Assembly (NCBI GenBank): GCA_003332265.1
Contig: QPGA01000001.1
Coordinates: 141,358 to 205,357, forward strand
Length of the DNA stretch: 64,000 nucleotides
Reading direction: 5' to 3'
Origin: Candidatus Accumulibacter meliphilus
GTDB taxonomy: Bacteria > Pseudomonadota > Gammaproteobacteria > Burkholderiales > Rhodocyclaceae
Shown in pieces: positions 11,609-20,189 of this stretch; position 1 is the stretch's first letter; each line of letters opens with the position of its first letter. The notes below the pieces were generated by a model, which saw only the letters and a list, made by a program, of their open reading frames with translations, made no database searches and was not told the origin of the DNA. A program made the translations under genes and the position numbers.

Positions 11609-12232
11609 ATGAAAAAACTTGCAGCTATGGTAACGGGTGGTTTGTTGCTGTGCGGTGGCGCCGGTGTTGCGACGGCGGATTCTCGTTGTGAACCGTTTCA
11701 AGGAACGCTGAAATTGAATCTACCGACCGCGACAACTTGTAACGATTTCAAGGCGGTAAGGCGAGCGGAGCGCGCTTTCGAGGACGCTGTCTTCTTGTTC
11801 GAGGTTTTGCCTGAGACGACGCAAGGCCTCTGTTTTTCAGGGGTTATTTCTGACGTAATGCTGGAAGGGCGTAAGGTTGAGGCTTCGTCTCTATCGGCAT
11901 TTACAGTCAATCAACTCCCGTCTCCGCCGGCAATGTGTGGATCTGATCCGTGCCCGCCGATGTTTACCGCGGCAACGGTGGTGACAGTTACCGCCAATCG
12001 AGACCCCAGAAACGACAAAGAACTGGGCCAAATATTCTTGCGTGACACCGGCGTGGTGCTCCCCGGAACTCCAATCGACGGCCTTCCGCCCTTTGTGACC
12101 TCGTTCGTGGTCGAGCAACTGATCGGCGTTGGCGGCACCAAGAAGTTCTCCAAGGCCAGTGTCTCAATGGAAATCGTTGGCACCGAGTTTCTCCCCTCTG
12201 GCGCCGACGTCAAAGGCACCATCTGCCGTTAA
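11609..12232 (+). CDS. exported hypothetical protein, Cys-rich
   Basis: 207 residues. A clean Sec signal peptide (MKKLAAMVTGGLLLCGGAGVATA, with cleavage likely after ATADS or nearby) precedes a mature part with six cysteines (SRCEPF, TTCNDF, GLCFSG, AMCGSDPCPP, TICR), an even number suited to disulfides in the periplasm or outside. No known domain recognised. AAGGAAG precedes the ATG at 11609. Base use is noticeably less GC-rich than its neighbours (many AAT, GAT, TCT, TTT codons), which fits a recently acquired or narrowly distributed gene. It stands alone between the sulfurtransferase and the riboswitch. Confidence 0.8.
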   Translation: MKKLAAMVTGGLLLCGGAGVATADSRCEPFQGTLKLNLPTATTCNDFKAVRRAERAFEDAVFLFEVLPETTQGLCFSGVISDVMLEGRKVEASSLSAFTVNQLPSPPAMCGSDPCPPMFTAATVVTVTANRDPRNDKELGQIFLRDTGVVLPGTPIDGLPPFVTSFVVEQLIGVGGTKKFSKASVSMEIVGTEFLPSGADVKGTICR

Positions 12233-12448
12233 GCGCTGTGGGTCGGCGGGGTGCGGCAGGCCATCTGAGCAAAAGATGACAGCACACCTCGCAGCGGTTG
12301 TACTTGCAGGCCCGAAAATGCAGGAGCGGCGGGCGTTGTTTTTAACGCGTGTCTGACCCTTGACGTCTGTCGTCGGGGGTGTTAGCTTGGGCTCGCAATA
12401 AGTGGTTCGGGAGTCGAAATCCCAGCACTCCCGGGTTACGTATCTGAT
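12233..12448. other. non-coding stretch before the riboswitch
   Basis: No gene seen. It holds one perfect 7-bp inverted repeat, CGGGAGT (12408-12414) / ACTCCCG (12427-12433), without a T-run. The promoter for the riboswitch transcript should lie here, but I cannot place convincing -35 and -10 hexamers. Confidence 0.5.
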
Positions 12449-12451
12449 TTG

Positions 12452-12536
12452 ACTTGAAAAAGGCAAACCAAGCGGAAGCTTGGGACGCAAAGTAACCGGT
12501 CTGACGGCTTCGGCCAAGACAGCGGGACTACCAAGT
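12452..12536 (+). promoter_or_regulatory. cyclic-di-GMP-I (GEMM-I) riboswitch
   Basis: The aptamer core is recognisable by eye. P1 is ACTTG (12452-12456) pairing with CAAGT (12532-12536). The invariant GGCAAACC leads into stem CCAAGC-GGAA-GCTTGG, a GNRA tetraloop. Then GGGACGCAAAG joins the helices, and CCGGTCTGACGG...CCAAGACAGCGG forms the third stem with the tetraloop receptor, closing with GACTACC. These are the conserved blocks of the GEMM-I class, which binds cyclic di-GMP. It lies in the leader of the S8 protease gene, 145 nt before its ATG. Downstream, ATGGCGCCAT (palindrome) and CGCCATC-AGC-GATGGCG could be alternative hairpins of an expression platform; that part is inference. Confidence 0.85.
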
Positions 12537-12680
12537 GAATAAGTAGCTGAGGGCGGCGCGTAGCGAGTGTGCCGTCAGGGATGGCGCCATCAGCGATGGC
12601 GGATTCCTTTGCCCTCGGCAACCGACATCAACGGGCTCCCTATGCTGTCCTTAGTCAGGCCAACATAACGGAGAACCGCC

Positions 12681-14519
12681 ATGTTGAGCCGCCAAGCATT
12701 TCCCTTTTACGCTTCCGATTGCACCACGGCCAGTGCTGGCTTGCCATGCGCCGGGCCTGTTCGCCTGCTGCTCGGCTACGGAATCCTGGCCCTGGTGCTT
12801 GGCGTCGCGTCGCCGCCGGCTTTGGCCGCGCCACCCCTGGCCAAGGCTCAGGAAATCGCATACGTACCAGGTCGGCTGCTTATTCAACAACGCGCCGGTC
12901 TGAGCGATGCCGAAGTCGACAAGGCACTGAAGCCGCACGGTGGCAAGCGGGTTGGCAAGATCCAGGGAATAAACGTGCATGTGGTGCAGTTGCCGCCGCA
13001 AGCCAACGCCAGGGCTGTTGCCGCGCTGCTGGCAAAGAACAAACACTTCAAGTTCGTCGAGCAGGATCAGGTCGTGGCGCCAGCCGGAACGACCAACGAC
13101 CCTTCGTTGCCCAGCCAGTGGCACCTCACCAAGATCGGCGTGCAAGCGGCTTGGGACACCTCCACCGGCAGCGAGGTGATCATCGCCATCCTGGATACCG
13201 GTGTCGACGCGAGCCACCCGGACCTGGCCGCACAACTGATCCCTGGCTGGAACGTCTACGACAACAACAGCGACACGTCGGACGTTCACGGGCATGGCAC
13301 GGCGGTCGCCGGTACCGCCGCGGCGGCCGGTAACAATGCTATTGGCGTCGCTTCGGTAGCTTACCGTTCGAAACTCATGCCGGTGCGCATTGCCGACCCC
13401 AGCGCCTACGCTTACTTCAGCAGCATGGCCAGCGGCTTGATCTGGGCAGCCGATCATGGCGCCAGAGTGGCGAACATCAGCTACGAAAACGTGGCCAACA
13501 GTTCCACCGTCGAAAGTGCGGCGCAGTACCTCAAGAGCAAGGGCGGGCTGACTGTGGTCTGTGCCGGAAACAGCGGCGCTCTGCAAACCGTCGGCTCGTC
13601 CGCCAATCTGGTCGTCGTCTCGGCAACCGACAGCAGTGACGCGAAAACTTCGTGGTCGAACTATGGCGGTTACGTGGACATTGCGGCGCCCGGCCTGGGC
13701 GTTCTGACGACCAGTCGTGGCGGTGGCTACGGTCAGTGGTCGGGGACCTCGTTCTCGAGCCCCCTCGTCGCCGGCACGGCCGCGTTGATGATGGCGGCCA
13801 ACCCGGCACTCGCCAGCGATCAGGTGCAAAGTCTTCTTTATTCGACTTCCGTCGATCTCGGCGCCGTCGGCAAGGATGACTACTACGGCGCGGGGCGAGT
13901 CGACGCCGCACGAGCGACTCTGGCTGCGGCGACGACAGCGGCTTCCGATATGCAAGCGCCAACGGTCGCCATCGCGGCACCCATCGGCGGCAAGGTCGTT
14001 GGCCTGGTGGCGGTTGATGTCGCTGCCAGTGACAACGTCGGCGTCACCAGGGTGGACCTGGTGGTCAACGGCAGCAATTACGCGACCGACACGATCGCTC
14101 CGTATGGCTTCAGCTGGGATAGCAGCGCAGTCGCCGACGGGCCGGCGACGCTGATTGCCTATGCCTACGATGCGGCTGGCAATTACACCGGCTCACAGCC
14201 GGTAAGCGTCACCGTCGCCAACATCGTGGCGGCAGCTGACACGGCGTCACCGACGGTTGCATTCACCTCGCCGGCCAATGGAGCCAGTGTGAGTAAAGTG
14301 GTCACCATCAGCGGCGCGGCGAGCGACAATCTTGGCCCGGAAGGCATTACGCAATCGCTCTACATCGACGGCAAATTGAGTGCCACCGCGAATGGTAACT
14401 CCTTGAGCACGAGATGGAATACCAAAAAGGTGTCGGCCGGCAATCACGTCCTCATGCTCTCCGCCAGGGACGCCGCCGGGAATTCATCGTCCACGTCGAT
14501 ATCGGTAAGTATCAAGTAG
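12681..14519 (+). CDS. secreted subtilisin-like (S8) serine protease with two Ig-like domains
   Basis: 612 residues. A long signal sequence with hydrophobic core (about residues 28-48, ending PALA) is followed by an inhibitor_I9-like prodomain (about 55-130) and a subtilisin/thermitase catalytic domain. The triad is visible: Asp172 in ILDTGVD, His205 in HGTAVAG, Ser357 in GTSFSSP; the oxyanion Asn is in CAGNSG. Two tandem C-terminal Ig-like domains (about 430-512 and 520-612, each with APTVAI.../SPTVAF and DNVG/DNLG motifs) probably anchor or bind a surface. GGAG precedes the ATG. The c-di-GMP riboswitch in its leader suggests that synthesis of this extracellular protease follows the sessile/motile signal. 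Monocistronic. Confidence 0.95.
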   Translation: MLSRQAFPFYASDCTTASAGLPCAGPVRLLLGYGILALVLGVASPPALAAPPLAKAQEIAYVPGRLLIQQRAGLSDAEVDKALKPHGGKRVGKIQGINVHVVQLPPQANARAVAALLAKNKHFKFVEQDQVVAPAGTTNDPSLPSQWHLTKIGVQAAWDTSTGSEVIIAILDTGVDASHPDLAAQLIPGWNVYDNNSDTSDVHGHGTAVAGTAAAAGNNAIGVASVAYRSKLMPVRIADPSAYAYFSSMASGLIWAADHGARVANISYENVANSSTVESAAQYLKSKGGLTVVCAGNSGALQTVGSSANLVVVSATDSSDAKTSWSNYGGYVDIAAPGLGVLTTSRGGGYGQWSGTSFSSPLVAGTAALMMAANPALASDQVQSLLYSTSVDLGAVGKDDYYGAGRVDAARATLAAATTAASDMQAPTVAIAAPIGGKVVGLVAVDVAASDNVGVTRVDLVVNGSNYATDTIAPYGFSWDSSAVADGPATLIAYAYDAAGNYTGSQPVSVTVANIVAAADTASPTVAFTSPANGASVSKVVTISGAASDNLGPEGITQSLYIDGKLSATANGNSLSTRWNTKKVSAGNHVLMLSARDAAGNSSSTSISVSIK

Positions 14520-14601
14520 TCGCGCGGATTGGCGGAGTGGGCGGGGCGGTGGCTTGCTGTAAGCCCCGCCCCGGTGCGTGGCGGCAACGTCGACTACTTG
14601 T

Positions 14602-14730
14602 TTAACGGTCATGACATGTCGAGACACCCCTGATCATGAAAGTCATGACCGCCCCCCTCTTCACCCGGCCCTTCTCCCGCGAGGGGAGAAGGGAGTTTCG
14701 TGAGTCGCATACGCGACTTTCACATTAACC
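14602..14730 (-). repeat. three-hairpin interspersed element, copy B
   Basis: Reverse-oriented copy. The inverted repeat AACGGTCATGAC (14604-14615) / GTCATGACCG (14642-14651), the stem CCCTTCTCCC/GGGAGAAGGG (14669-14693) and the stem GTCGC-ATAC-GCGAC (14704-14717) appear in mirror order to copy A, ending TTTCACATTAAC. It lies between the protease and prsT, both on the plus strand. The rest of the 385-bp gap (14520-14904) has no other feature. Confidence 0.85.
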
Positions 14731-14904
14731 ATGGCCGCTGCTGGTGACGACGCCATTCAACTCCCGATTGACTGCGCTCGTCGGGCTCGGGATACTTCGC
14801 GAAGTAGCCGTTCGTGTCGTTGCCGCCTGGCGGGCTGCTGCGTTACGCAGTTGGTGGCCTGATCAGTGGCTGTTCGAGCAGGCAAGCACAGGAGGGAACG
14901 CACA

Positions 14905-17682
14905 ATGAAAAGTTGCACAAGTCGCTTGTTTGCCAGCGCTGCAGTGGTGATCATGCTCGCCGTCTCGCTGAGTGCTTGCGTAGAGAGCCGCGACCAGGCC
15001 TTCGAGTCGGCCAAGGTGGACCTGGCTGCCGGTGATACCAACGCGGCGCTCATCCGTCTGCGTAGCGTTCTGCAGGCCGATCCCGAGTTTGCCGAGGCGC
15101 GCCTCCTGCTTGGCCAGACTCTTCTGGAGAGCGGGAATGCTCCGGCTGCGGCGAAGGAATTGCGCAAAGCGTTCGATGCAGGCATGGACACGGAAACTGT
15201 CAAGCCTCTGCTGGCACTTGCGCTGCTCGAGCTTGGCGAGTACAAGAAACTGTTGTCCGACTTCCCGCCGCAGCAAATTGCTTCGCTCCAAGTCAGGGCC
15301 GACATCCTGGTCAGCCAGGCATATGCGCAGCTCTTGCAGGGTGATATCGAGGCTTCCAGGGAGTTGCTCCGACAGGCCTTCGAGGCCAGTCCCGAAAATC
15401 CGCGAGCGCTTACTGTAACGGCCTCAATCTACGGCGTCGAAGGGGATTACGAAGCCGCTTCTGCGGTGCTCGAAAAGGTGCTGTCGCGTCAGCCGAAATC
15501 GATCGAGGCCTTGCGCGCCAAGGCTAGCATTGCCTTGGGCAAAGGCGATCTGCCGGCGGCTATTCAGACCATGCAGACCTTGACACAGCTCAGGTCCTCC
15601 GAAGTGGGCGCGCATTACGGGGCAGTCGTTCTTCTTGCCCAGGCCGGGCGGGTCGAAGAGGCACGAGCACAGGCCGAGCGGATGCAGGCGGCTGTACCGG
15701 GGCATCCGCGGACTGAGCACGTACTGGCGCTGATGGCGGTCCAGGACAAGGACATGAAGGCTGCGCGTGATCACCTTGCGCAGGCTCTGAAGGACGATCC
15801 GGAATTCACCCCGACCCTGCTCTTGTCGGGGATGGTCAACACCGAACTCGAGGCCTACGAACTGGCCGAAAAAGACTTCGCCAGCATATTGTTGAGGGAT
15901 CCAGACAACCTGCCGGCGCAGCGGGCGCTGATCCGGCTGCTACTTCGAACACAACGGCCGGACATGGCCTTGGCCTTGGCGCGGGACATGGTTGCGAAGG
16001 CGCCGGAGCGGCCTGAGGTCTTGATGGCCGCTGCGATCGCGTATCAGCAGGTAGGCGATGTCAAGACGGCCCGCTCACTCTTCGAGACCGCGTATGCGCA
16101 AGGCGCCACCGACGCGAAGGCCCTTACCGGCCTCGCGCTCGCCCGTATTGCGGGCGGCGACACCAGCTTAGGCATCAGTACCTTGATGGAAGCGTCGGCA
16201 GCGGACGACTCGAGCCTTGAAGCCGATTTGCTGCTGGTCAACTACTATGTCGGGCAGAAGGAATTCGAGAAGGCGCTTGAGCGCCTGGCGAGCATGGCGG
16301 GCAAGCGATCGAGCGATGCGAGGATTCTGATGATGGAGGGTGAGATCCTGGTTGCCGCCGGACGGAGGGCCCAAGCGAGAGCCTCCTTTGAAATGGCTTT
16401 TGAGCTGCAACCGGATAACGTCGTGTCCGTGACCCATCTGGCGCGCCTGGATTTTTCCGACGGAAAGCCGGAAAGGGCAAGGAACCGCTTTGAAGACGCG
16501 ATAAAACGACGGCCGGACGATGCGAATATTTTGCTCGCCTACGCGGAGTGGCTCGACAGCAGCAAGGCCGACCCGGCGACGATTCGCGCGACCATCGAAA
16601 AAGCGGTGGCCGTCGCTCCGGGCGACGCCAACGCCTGGGCTTCGTTGGTGCTCTTCCACATCCGCCAGAAGGATTTCGATCAGGCCCTGGCTGTTGCCGA
16701 GAAAGCCAGCGGGGCAATTCCCCGTAGCGAGCGTCTGCTGACGCTCCTCGCCGACCTGCAACGCCGAAGCGGCAAGCCTGATCTGGCCATGGCCACGCTC
16801 GCGCAGGCAATCCTGATCGCCCCCGATTCACCACAGCTGCTGGTGCGCCTTGCCGATGCTCAACTGGAGACGGGAGACGTCGAAGCTGGCCGAGAATCCT
16901 TGCTCCGTGCGCTCAAGTTGCGGCCCGGTTACACGCTAGCAACGGTACGTCTGGTGGCGCTTGAAGAGAAGACCGGTAGCCCGGCGGCGGCGATAGCCGC
17001 CGCGCGCGAACTACAGAAGCTTCAACCCGTCGATCCCATCGGCTACTCCCTTGAGGCGCAAGTATTGCTACGGCAGAGCCGGTGGCCAGAAGCCATTCGT
17101 GTTCTGCAGGTCGGACTCGAACAGGTGAAAAACCCCCAACTCCTGGTTCTTTTGCATCAGAGCCTGGTCAAGTCGGGTCGTGCGGACGAAGCGGCCAGGA
17201 TCGCGGCTGACTGGCTCAAGGCGAACCCGAGGGAAGGAGTGGTTCGCAGACATCTCGCCCACTCGGCTACGGCGGCTGGGGATGACCAGTTGGCGGTTCG
17301 TATCTACAGCGAGCTCGTGGCCGACTACCCGGACGACGTCGCGGCGCTCAACAATCTTGCCATGGCGGCCTATCGTTTAGGTGATCCAAAGGCACTGGAA
17401 TACGCCGAGCGGGCAAGGCGGCTTGCGCCCGACAACCCCAATGTCCTTGATACCGTGGGATTACTCCTTGTCGAGCGCGGCGACCTCGTCGGCGGCACCG
17501 AACTTCTGAAGCGAGCATCAGCGGCGGCTCCTTACGCTCCCGAGTTGCGTCTGAATCTGGCCAGGGCCTTGGTAAAATCGGGCGATACCACAGGGGCACG
17601 CCGCGAACTCGAGGTCTTGGTCAAGCTCGGTGACAAGTATCCGCAGCAGGGCGAAGTCAAGAAGCTTCTTGACGGCCTTTGA
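14905..17682 (+). CDS. prsT: PEP-CTERM system TPR-repeat lipoprotein PrsT
   Basis: 925 residues. Signal peptide with lipobox LSAC (Cys25) makes it a lipoprotein; the remainder is about twenty TPR-type helical repeats (for example DANAWASLVLFHIRQKDFDQALAVAEKA, then repeated units through the C-terminal KLLDGL). Length and repeat layout match the PrsT family that accompanies XrtA/EpsH exosortase and PEP-CTERM exopolysaccharide loci. The ATG at 14905 is chosen over the frame's first Met because AGGAGG lies 9 bases upstream. Its expected role is as an envelope scaffold in export or attachment of PEP-CTERM proteins. The exosortase itself is not in this window; two PEP-CTERM proteins are. Confidence 0.9.
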   Translation: MKSCTSRLFASAAVVIMLAVSLSACVESRDQAFESAKVDLAAGDTNAALIRLRSVLQADPEFAEARLLLGQTLLESGNAPAAAKELRKAFDAGMDTETVKPLLALALLELGEYKKLLSDFPPQQIASLQVRADILVSQAYAQLLQGDIEASRELLRQAFEASPENPRALTVTASIYGVEGDYEAASAVLEKVLSRQPKSIEALRAKASIALGKGDLPAAIQTMQTLTQLRSSEVGAHYGAVVLLAQAGRVEEARAQAERMQAAVPGHPRTEHVLALMAVQDKDMKAARDHLAQALKDDPEFTPTLLLSGMVNTELEAYELAEKDFASILLRDPDNLPAQRALIRLLLRTQRPDMALALARDMVAKAPERPEVLMAAAIAYQQVGDVKTARSLFETAYAQGATDAKALTGLALARIAGGDTSLGISTLMEASAADDSSLEADLLLVNYYVGQKEFEKALERLASMAGKRSSDARILMMEGEILVAAGRRAQARASFEMAFELQPDNVVSVTHLARLDFSDGKPERARNRFEDAIKRRPDDANILLAYAEWLDSSKADPATIRATIEKAVAVAPGDANAWASLVLFHIRQKDFDQALAVAEKASGAIPRSERLLTLLADLQRRSGKPDLAMATLAQAILIAPDSPQLLVRLADAQLETGDVEAGRESLLRALKLRPGYTLATVRLVALEEKTGSPAAAIAAARELQKLQPVDPIGYSLEAQVLLRQSRWPEAIRVLQVGLEQVKNPQLLVLLHQSLVKSGRADEAARIAADWLKANPREGVVRRHLAHSATAAGDDQLAVRIYSELVADYPDDVAALNNLAMAAYRLGDPKALEYAERARRLAPDNPNVLDTVGLLLVERGDLVGGTELLKRASAAAPYAPELRLNLARALVKSGDTTGARRELEVLVKLGDKYPQQGEVKKLLDGL

Positions 17683-17849
17683 GAGCCACCGTTTGTGCAT
17701 GCACAAGCGCTGTTCGCTTTTTTGCAAACGGCCACGCCGCGCTTGTTGACTGGTCGAGCGGTCGCAAAACAACGGCTCGGTCTTGATCCTCTGCGTGATG
17801 TGTGTGAACCTCAGGTGAACAATTGATTCTTTTCTCCCAGTGATTACCT

Positions 17850-19154
17850 ATGGCTAGCCGAGCTTCAGTCCTCGTCGGATTCACGATTGCCCTATGGGCG
17901 CAACTTTCTGCCGGCCAGACGACAGTGGACCCATGGTCCCTTGAGGGCCTGCAGGTTCAGTCAGTCCCGGCGATCTGGATCGACAATGGAAGCGAGTTCG
18001 TCCGCGAGAGTTCGAGCGCGAGCGACGGCTACCTGCAGCTACGGGGTCGGCTGCAAGTGCGGGCAGGCGCCCTCCTGGACCCCATTGCGATTGCCGAGAT
18101 ACGCCTCAGGACTGCTGATTCGGCGGCAAAAGCGAAGGTGCTAAGCGCTTTTGCTGTGGGTGCGAGTATCGTGATGTGTCGTTACCTGCCTCGCGATCCG
18201 CAGGGCTGGGGGGGGGCAAGGATGGTTGTCGGCGGCGAGCGCAGCATTGCGCTGTCACGCGCCAGCGTTGCGGCGCCGCTGAAGCTCTCCGTTGAAGGCG
18301 CCAGCGTCAACCTGTGCATAGCCTTTGCTCGATCGGCCAAGGTCGGCGAGGTGCTGTTACTCGAATTCGGCGGACGGTCTTTTACGGTGCAACTGACGGA
18401 TACGCCCAACACCCCGGTCACTGCCGAAGGCAATATCGCCACCCCTTCGGCACCGTTTACGTGGCCAATTCCTTCCCGGCGGACTGTGTGGATCGCCGCA
18501 GCCAGTCTACTGGCCCTGGGCTTGGGCGTGTTTGCGAGCTGGCGATGGCGCGTTCGTCGCCAGCGTCTCGCCGCAATCGATCCCCGATTCTTGCCACGCA
18601 ATGGCGTTTCCGGACCGCGCCGCGTTTCCGCCGAGCACTGCCGCACGAGTTTCGTGCCAGTCGGAGCGAACACCGGACCCGGGAAAGCCGATTTCGCCGC
18701 GGCCTTGCGCGAAATCCAGGGTGAGCGCTTTTCGGAAGCCGATGCCTTGTTGGCGCAAGCAATCAGCAAGGGGCTGCCAGCGACGTTCGAATGCGGTGCC
18801 TGGTCATTGCGGGGGCAGGCCGCGATTGCGCTTGGCGATATCGACGCGGCGATCGATTGCTTTCTGAAGACGCTTGAAGGACCGGCAGTGACGACTCAGG
18901 CCGCCCTGCCGGCGGTCATGCACTTGGCAGTAATCTATCGCGCGCTCGGGATGCGCAGCGACGCCAAGCGCATGGAGGCGCTCGCCAAGACGCTTGCCGA
19001 GGCGCTCAAAGGGCTCGATCTGGAACTTGTACTCGCCCCGGAGATGGTCAAGCGTATTCGCAACGACGCGCGTGCCTACCGACAAACTCTGCGGCTGAGC
19101 GCTTGGTCGCGACTCGGTATGCTGTTGACGGGCGAGTTCAAGCGCTCTCCCTAG
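17850..19154 (+). CDS. unknown single-span membrane protein with TPR-like cytoplasmic part
   Basis: 434 residues, family not recognised. Visible: N-terminal signal sequence (to about residue 22, ALWAQLSAG), a beta-rich outer domain (about 25-190), a membrane segment near 211-232 (WIAAASLLALGLGVFASW) followed by an Arg-rich stop-transfer stretch, then a helical domain (about 275-400) with TPR-like pattern (ALREIQGERFSEADALLAQAI; LRGQAAIALGDIDAAIDCFL). A run of nine G at 18208-18216 lies inside the coding region. It follows prsT by 167 bp on the same strand, a gap with a TTGTGCATGCACAA palindrome at 17693-17706. A role in the same envelope process as PrsT is only a guess from position. Confidence 0.75.
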   Translation: MASRASVLVGFTIALWAQLSAGQTTVDPWSLEGLQVQSVPAIWIDNGSEFVRESSSASDGYLQLRGRLQVRAGALLDPIAIAEIRLRTADSAAKAKVLSAFAVGASIVMCRYLPRDPQGWGGARMVVGGERSIALSRASVAAPLKLSVEGASVNLCIAFARSAKVGEVLLLEFGGRSFTVQLTDTPNTPVTAEGNIATPSAPFTWPIPSRRTVWIAAASLLALGLGVFASWRWRVRRQRLAAIDPRFLPRNGVSGPRRVSAEHCRTSFVPVGANTGPGKADFAAALREIQGERFSEADALLAQAISKGLPATFECGAWSLRGQAAIALGDIDAAIDCFLKTLEGPAVTTQAALPAVMHLAVIYRALGMRSDAKRMEALAKTLAEALKGLDLELVLAPEMVKRIRNDARAYRQTLRLSAWSRLGMLLTGEFKRSP

Positions 19155-19335
19155 ATCTGTCACTTGAGGATCCGTGTGTTCGCCTCTTCGCCGACGGCGA
19201 GAAGGCGGTACCGGCGGGAAAGTGGCCTGCGCGGTGAAATCGAGTGCCTGGAGCGCCAGACTTGCTGTTGCCCCGTTCGCCAGTGTTCTAGCCGGTGGGC
19301 TCGGGCTGAAAGAGTTTTCACAGCGCCAAATGCAA

Positions 19336-19353
19336 AGCCCGCCGAAGCGGGCT
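19336..19353 (-). terminator. terminator after the PEP-CTERM gene
   Basis: On the minus strand AGCCCGC-TTCG-GCGGGCT is followed by TTGCATTTGG. A stable stem with a UUCG loop and a short T-rich tail, 21 bp beyond the end of the gene at 19375. Confidence 0.7.
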
Positions 19354-19374
19354 GTTCTACGCTTTATGCGCGAA

Positions 19375-20058
19375 TCAGACCTTGCGACGACGCGTGGCGT
19401 AAGCACCCAGCAGCGCAAGGCTCGCCAGCGCCAGGGCGCTTGGCTCAGGCACGTTGCCGCCGCCGCCGCCGCCGTCGTCGCCTTCGCGGACATACACGCT
19501 CATGTGCGACAGGGCAGGAATTTGGTTACCAGGGTTCAGGAACTGGATCGCCCAGGCACCGCCGCCACTGCTGTCAAAACCGACATCGTTGAAATACCAG
19601 CCCGCATAGCCGGGACCGCCTTTCAGAACCAGGACAAAATCGAGGTTGATCGGGAAGTTGGGTGCGCTAGCGCCGTTGTTGTCAGTGGCGCTCAGTGTGT
19701 ACGTGCCCGAAGTGCTTAAGGCCGATGGCACAAGCGTAAACGTGAAAGTCCCGCCGAACAGAGGAATTGCCGACCCGGCACTATCGGACTTGTCGGCTTG
19801 AAGGAAGCCGTTGCCCCACCCGGCCGCAACCGCCGCGTTGTTGAGATCGGTGTTGTCGTCGTTGCCGCTCATATATCCGAAGCAGCCATTTGCGTCTACG
19901 TAGGGTCCCGATCCCGGACCGTTCACGCCGTATGTAACGTCGCTTGTGCTTAGGCCAGCCGTCACACCATTGACGCAATCAGCGCTGTGAGCCAGACCCA
20001 TCGAAGCCGCCAGCGCCACAGACAGCGCTGCGAGCTTGAGCATCCTCATCGTTTTCAT
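19375..20058 (-). CDS. PEP-CTERM sorting-domain protein
   Basis: 227 residues. N-terminal signal peptide (MKTMRMLKLAALSVALAASM...AHS), a low-charge beta-rich body with two Cys, a Gly-rich linker (DDGGGGGGN), then the sorting tail: VPEP, a hydrophobic helix (SALALASLALLGAYA) and a basic TRRRKV end. Exosortase XrtA is known to recognise such tails and release the protein to the surface or matrix. A strong AGGAGGAA precedes the ATG. A sigma-54 promoter and an 18-bp upstream motif shared with the other PEP-CTERM gene lie ahead of it. The body matches no named domain I recognise. Confidence 0.92.
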   Translation of the reverse strand: MKTMRMLKLAALSVALAASMGLAHSADCVNGVTAGLSTSDVTYGVNGPGSGPYVDANGCFGYMSGNDDNTDLNNAAVAAGWGNGFLQADKSDSAGSAIPLFGGTFTFTLVPSALSTSGTYTLSATDNNGASAPNFPINLDFVLVLKGGPGYAGWYFNDVGFDSSGGGAWAIQFLNPGNQIPALSHMSVYVREGDDGGGGGGNVPEPSALALASLALLGAYATRRRKV

Positions 20059-20093
20059 TCTTTCCTCCTTATTTGTGAAACTAAACTGAGAAA

Positions 20094-20109
20094 AGCAAGA
20101 TCCAGGCCA
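20094..20109 (-). promoter_or_regulatory. sigma-54 (-24/-12) promoter of PEP-CTERM gene 1
   Basis: Minus-strand TGGCCTGGATCTTGCT: GG (20108-20107) and GC (20096-20095) are separated by exactly 10 bp, matching the RpoN consensus TGGCAC-N5-TTGCT except for two bases. It predicts a start near 20083 and a leader of about 25 nt ending in the Shine-Dalgarno site. Confidence 0.8.
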
Positions 20110-20171
20110 GAAACGAAAGCTGCTGCTTTAACGGAAACAAAAATTTGCCCAAGGATGCGGGGAGCTGGGTC

Positions 20172-20189
20172 TGTAAAATAATCCGACAG
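20172..20189. promoter_or_regulatory. shared upstream motif (PEP box), copy 1
   Basis: TGTAAAATAATCCGACAG, 16/18 identical to the motif at 44696-44713. It lies about 65 bp upstream of the -24 element, a normal distance for an enhancer-binding activator such as PrsR. It is enclosed by a perfect 9-bp inverted repeat, TGGGTCTGT (20166-20174) / ACAGACCCA (20209-20217). Confidence 0.75.

Noticed and set aside
17693..17706. TTGTGCATGCACAA palindrome considered as an operator or terminator
   Set aside because: No T-run, no second copy in the window and no linked regulator; kept only as a note in the neighbouring gene.
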